This document shows positions 33,933 through 35,317 of a DNA stretch of 35,317 bases, one piece after another. The notes beneath the pieces are model-generated. The model saw nothing but the letters and a program-made list of their open reading frames with translations, did not search any database and had not been told where the DNA came from. This stretch comes from Nostocoides japonicum T1-X7 (GTDB lineage Bacteria > Actinomycetota > Actinomycetes > Actinomycetales > Dermatophilaceae), in assembly GCF_001046855.1 (NCBI RefSeq), contig NZ_HF570958.1, positions 787,897 through 823,213 on the forward strand, given 5' to 3'. The position numbers and the translations under genes are program-made. How positions within the stretch are numbered: position 1 is the first letter of the stretch; every line of letters begins with the position of its first letter.

Positions 33933-33995
33933 CCGCACGTGCCGAGTTGATGTCGTCGACGGGGCTGGACGACAGCATCAGCTCGGCACGTGCGG
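33933..33995. repeat. 63-nt hairpin element, copy B2
   Basis: It begins CCGCACGTGCCGAGTTGATG and ends CATCAGCTCGGCACGTGCGG. It has the same family and length as A1 and A2 and follows B1 by 10 bases, the same spacing as between A1 and A2 (9 bases). Confidence 0.9.
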
Positions 33996-34126
33996 GGGTG
34001 GTCGGGACGCTCGCCCGCGGGGTTCCGCACCGTCGCGCGGCATGCTCGGTGGACCGAGACGGTCCCTCGACAGGTTGGTCTGTGGATAACTTCGGCGAGC
34101 CCTCGCTTCCGCGCCATCCTGTCGTC

Positions 34127-35167
34127 ATGAGCTTCGCCAACCTCGACATCGATCGTCCCTTCACCCATGCGGATGCGGTACGGGCCGGGATCAGCGACGG
34201 CCAGCTGCGCGGCCCCGCACACCGGCAGCTGTTCCGGGGCGTCTACATCTCAGCCGACGTCACCGTCGACCCGTGGCTCCTCTCCCGCGCCGTGTTGCTC
34301 GTCGCCTCGCCGAACGTCGTCGTCGCGCGGCATACGGCGGCCCAGCTGTGGCGAGGCGTCGTTCCGGACTCGTGGCGCGTCCATGTCACGACGCTGTGGC
34401 CTCGAGCCGAAGTGCGAGCTTCCCGCCGGCGGCACCTCGGCCCTGACCCGGCCCGAGCCGAGACCGGTGGCCAACTCGACGTCTGGGGCCGGATGGCACT
34501 CGACGGGGTCGACGCTCGGGTGTCGATCGACCACACGAGGACGACGGTGCTGCGGGGGATCCGGTTGACCGATCCGGTGCGCACGTTCCTCGATCTCGCC
34601 GAGGACCTCGACCTCGTCGAGCTTGTCGTGCTCGGCGACAGCCTCGTGCGACAGGGGCTCGCCACACCGGCCGACCTCGTCGGCGCCGCCGCCGAGCCAG
34701 GGCGCCATCGCCGCAAGGCGCGGCGAGCGGCGGCATACGTGCGGCCCGGCGTCGCGTCAGCGCAGGAGTCACGGCTCCGGATGCTCCTTGTGCTCGCCGG
34801 GTTGCCGGAACCGGAGGTCGACATCCAGCTGCGGGACGAGGACGGTGAGCTGCTGCGCCAGCTGGATCTCGGCTATCGCGAGGAGATGGTGGCCGTCGAG
34901 TACGACGGCCGCCAGCACATCAAACGGGTCGAGGAGTGGGAGCGCGACATCGACCGGCGCGAGGAGCTGGCCGACTGGGACTGGCGGATCGTCACGGTCG
35001 TGTCCAACGGGATCTGGCAGCAGCCGGAGCGCACCCTGGGCCGCGTGGTCGCGGCGCTGCGGGCACGTGGTCGGCGGGTTGCGGTGACGAGCGACGAGTG
35101 GGAGCGGTACTTCGGGCGTGACCGGCGGACGAAGGAGTCGAAGGGCACCTCCGAGCAAGCGAGCTGA
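34127..35167 (+). CDS. DUF559 / AbiEi-like endonuclease-domain protein
   Basis: It encodes 346 residues. The N-terminal part resembles AbiEi-type/transcription-regulator winged helix proteins, with QLRGPAHRQLFRGVYISADV and VVARHTAAQLWRGVVPDSW. The C-terminal part is a PD-(D/E)xK-like DUF559 domain: QESRLRMLLVLAGLPEPEVD, LDLGYREEMVAVEYDGRQHI (Glu/Asp near 258-261) and DWRIVTVVS. Such proteins are common, often multicopy, in actinobacteria and of unknown function; a nuclease or an antitoxin-like role is possible. ATG 34127 follows a CATCCT box by six bases. A perfect DnaA-box-like TTATCCACA (minus strand, about 34081-34089) lies upstream. Codon use is like its neighbours. Confidence 0.82.
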   Translation: MSFANLDIDRPFTHADAVRAGISDGQLRGPAHRQLFRGVYISADVTVDPWLLSRAVLLVASPNVVVARHTAAQLWRGVVPDSWRVHVTTLWPRAEVRASRRRHLGPDPARAETGGQLDVWGRMALDGVDARVSIDHTRTTVLRGIRLTDPVRTFLDLAEDLDLVELVVLGDSLVRQGLATPADLVGAAAEPGRHRRKARRAAAYVRPGVASAQESRLRMLLVLAGLPEPEVDIQLRDEDGELLRQLDLGYREEMVAVEYDGRQHIKRVEEWERDIDRREELADWDWRIVTVVSNGIWQQPERTLGRVVAALRARGRRVAVTSDEWERYFGRDRRTKESKGTSEQAS

Positions 35168-35244
35168 GCTCGCCCGGCCGGCTGACCCACGCCCGGTGCC
35201 GCCCACCCGGGCGCGGTGCGGCTGACCGTCACGGGTCTCCTCTG

Positions 35245-35317
35245 CTCCGCACGTGCCGGGAGGACTCCGCACGTGCCGGGAGGACTCCGCACGTGCCGGG
35301 AGGGCTCCGCACGTGCC
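35245..35317. repeat. Tandem 20-bp repeats at window end (continuing beyond)
   Basis: CTCCGCACGTGCCGGGAGGA units start at 35245, 35265 and 35285, with a partial fourth at 35305 cut by the window edge. They share the TCCGCACGTGCC core with the 63-nt hairpin family, suggesting a common origin. They follow the DUF559 gene by about 80 bases. Confidence 0.93.

Overview
The window is about 35 kb of very GC-rich DNA with GTG/TTG starts, overlapping ATGA/GTGA gene junctions, probable leaderless promoters and actinobacterial families (DUF4233 next to ndk, a 13E12-type HNH protein, a T-box on an eukaryote-like ileS, an LAYTG cell-wall anchor). It most resembles a Micrococcales actinobacterium, perhaps of the Intrasporangiaceae/Dermatophilaceae type; the genus cannot be fixed from the sequence alone.

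Left part (1-5100, minus strand): a vitamin B12 uptake operon. A cobalamin riboswitch (about 4955-5090) precedes a sortase-anchored alpha/alpha-barrel protein, then a secreted membrane-anchored protein with a DUF4430-like small domain, then the ECF transporter T component and an ECF ATPase that runs off the window. The first two proteins look like the two halves of animal transcobalamin/intrinsic factor split into separate surface proteins. This is the most interesting system in the window.

5200-13200 (plus strand): a T-box leader and ileS, a GNAT acetyltransferase, folC, a four-copy palindromic repeat block, a PPOX-family flavin or F420 enzyme, DUF4233 membrane protein, ndk and a UPF0158 protein. 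13462-14967 is a DUF222/HNH (13E12) nuclease-like gene.

14970-18500 is an anomalous, lower-GC accessory stretch: a structured 300-nt unit with a 30-residue ORF and a strong hairpin terminator, an AT-rich palindrome, a frameshifted secreted beta-rich protein, a lipoprotein, and a short ORF resembling the C-terminus of Cas5e.

18505-24933 (minus strand): a complete Mrp-type Na+/H+ antiporter operon, mrpAB(fused)-C-D-E-F-G. Divergent from it are lpdA and an amidohydrolase (25150-28370). 28531-33672 (minus strand) is fdsGBAD, encoding a soluble molybdenum NAD+-dependent formate dehydrogenase. At the right end a DUF559 endonuclease-like gene is followed by tandem repeats.

A theme across the window is repeated DNA. 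A 63-nt hairpin family sits in two divergent intergenic regions, several other tandem families lie at gene borders, and three genes carry in-frame tandem repeats (63-, 42- and 21-bp periods). The heptamer GGCATAC/GTATGCC is strongly over-represented in both coding and non-coding DNA. All calls are by eye; no database search was run.
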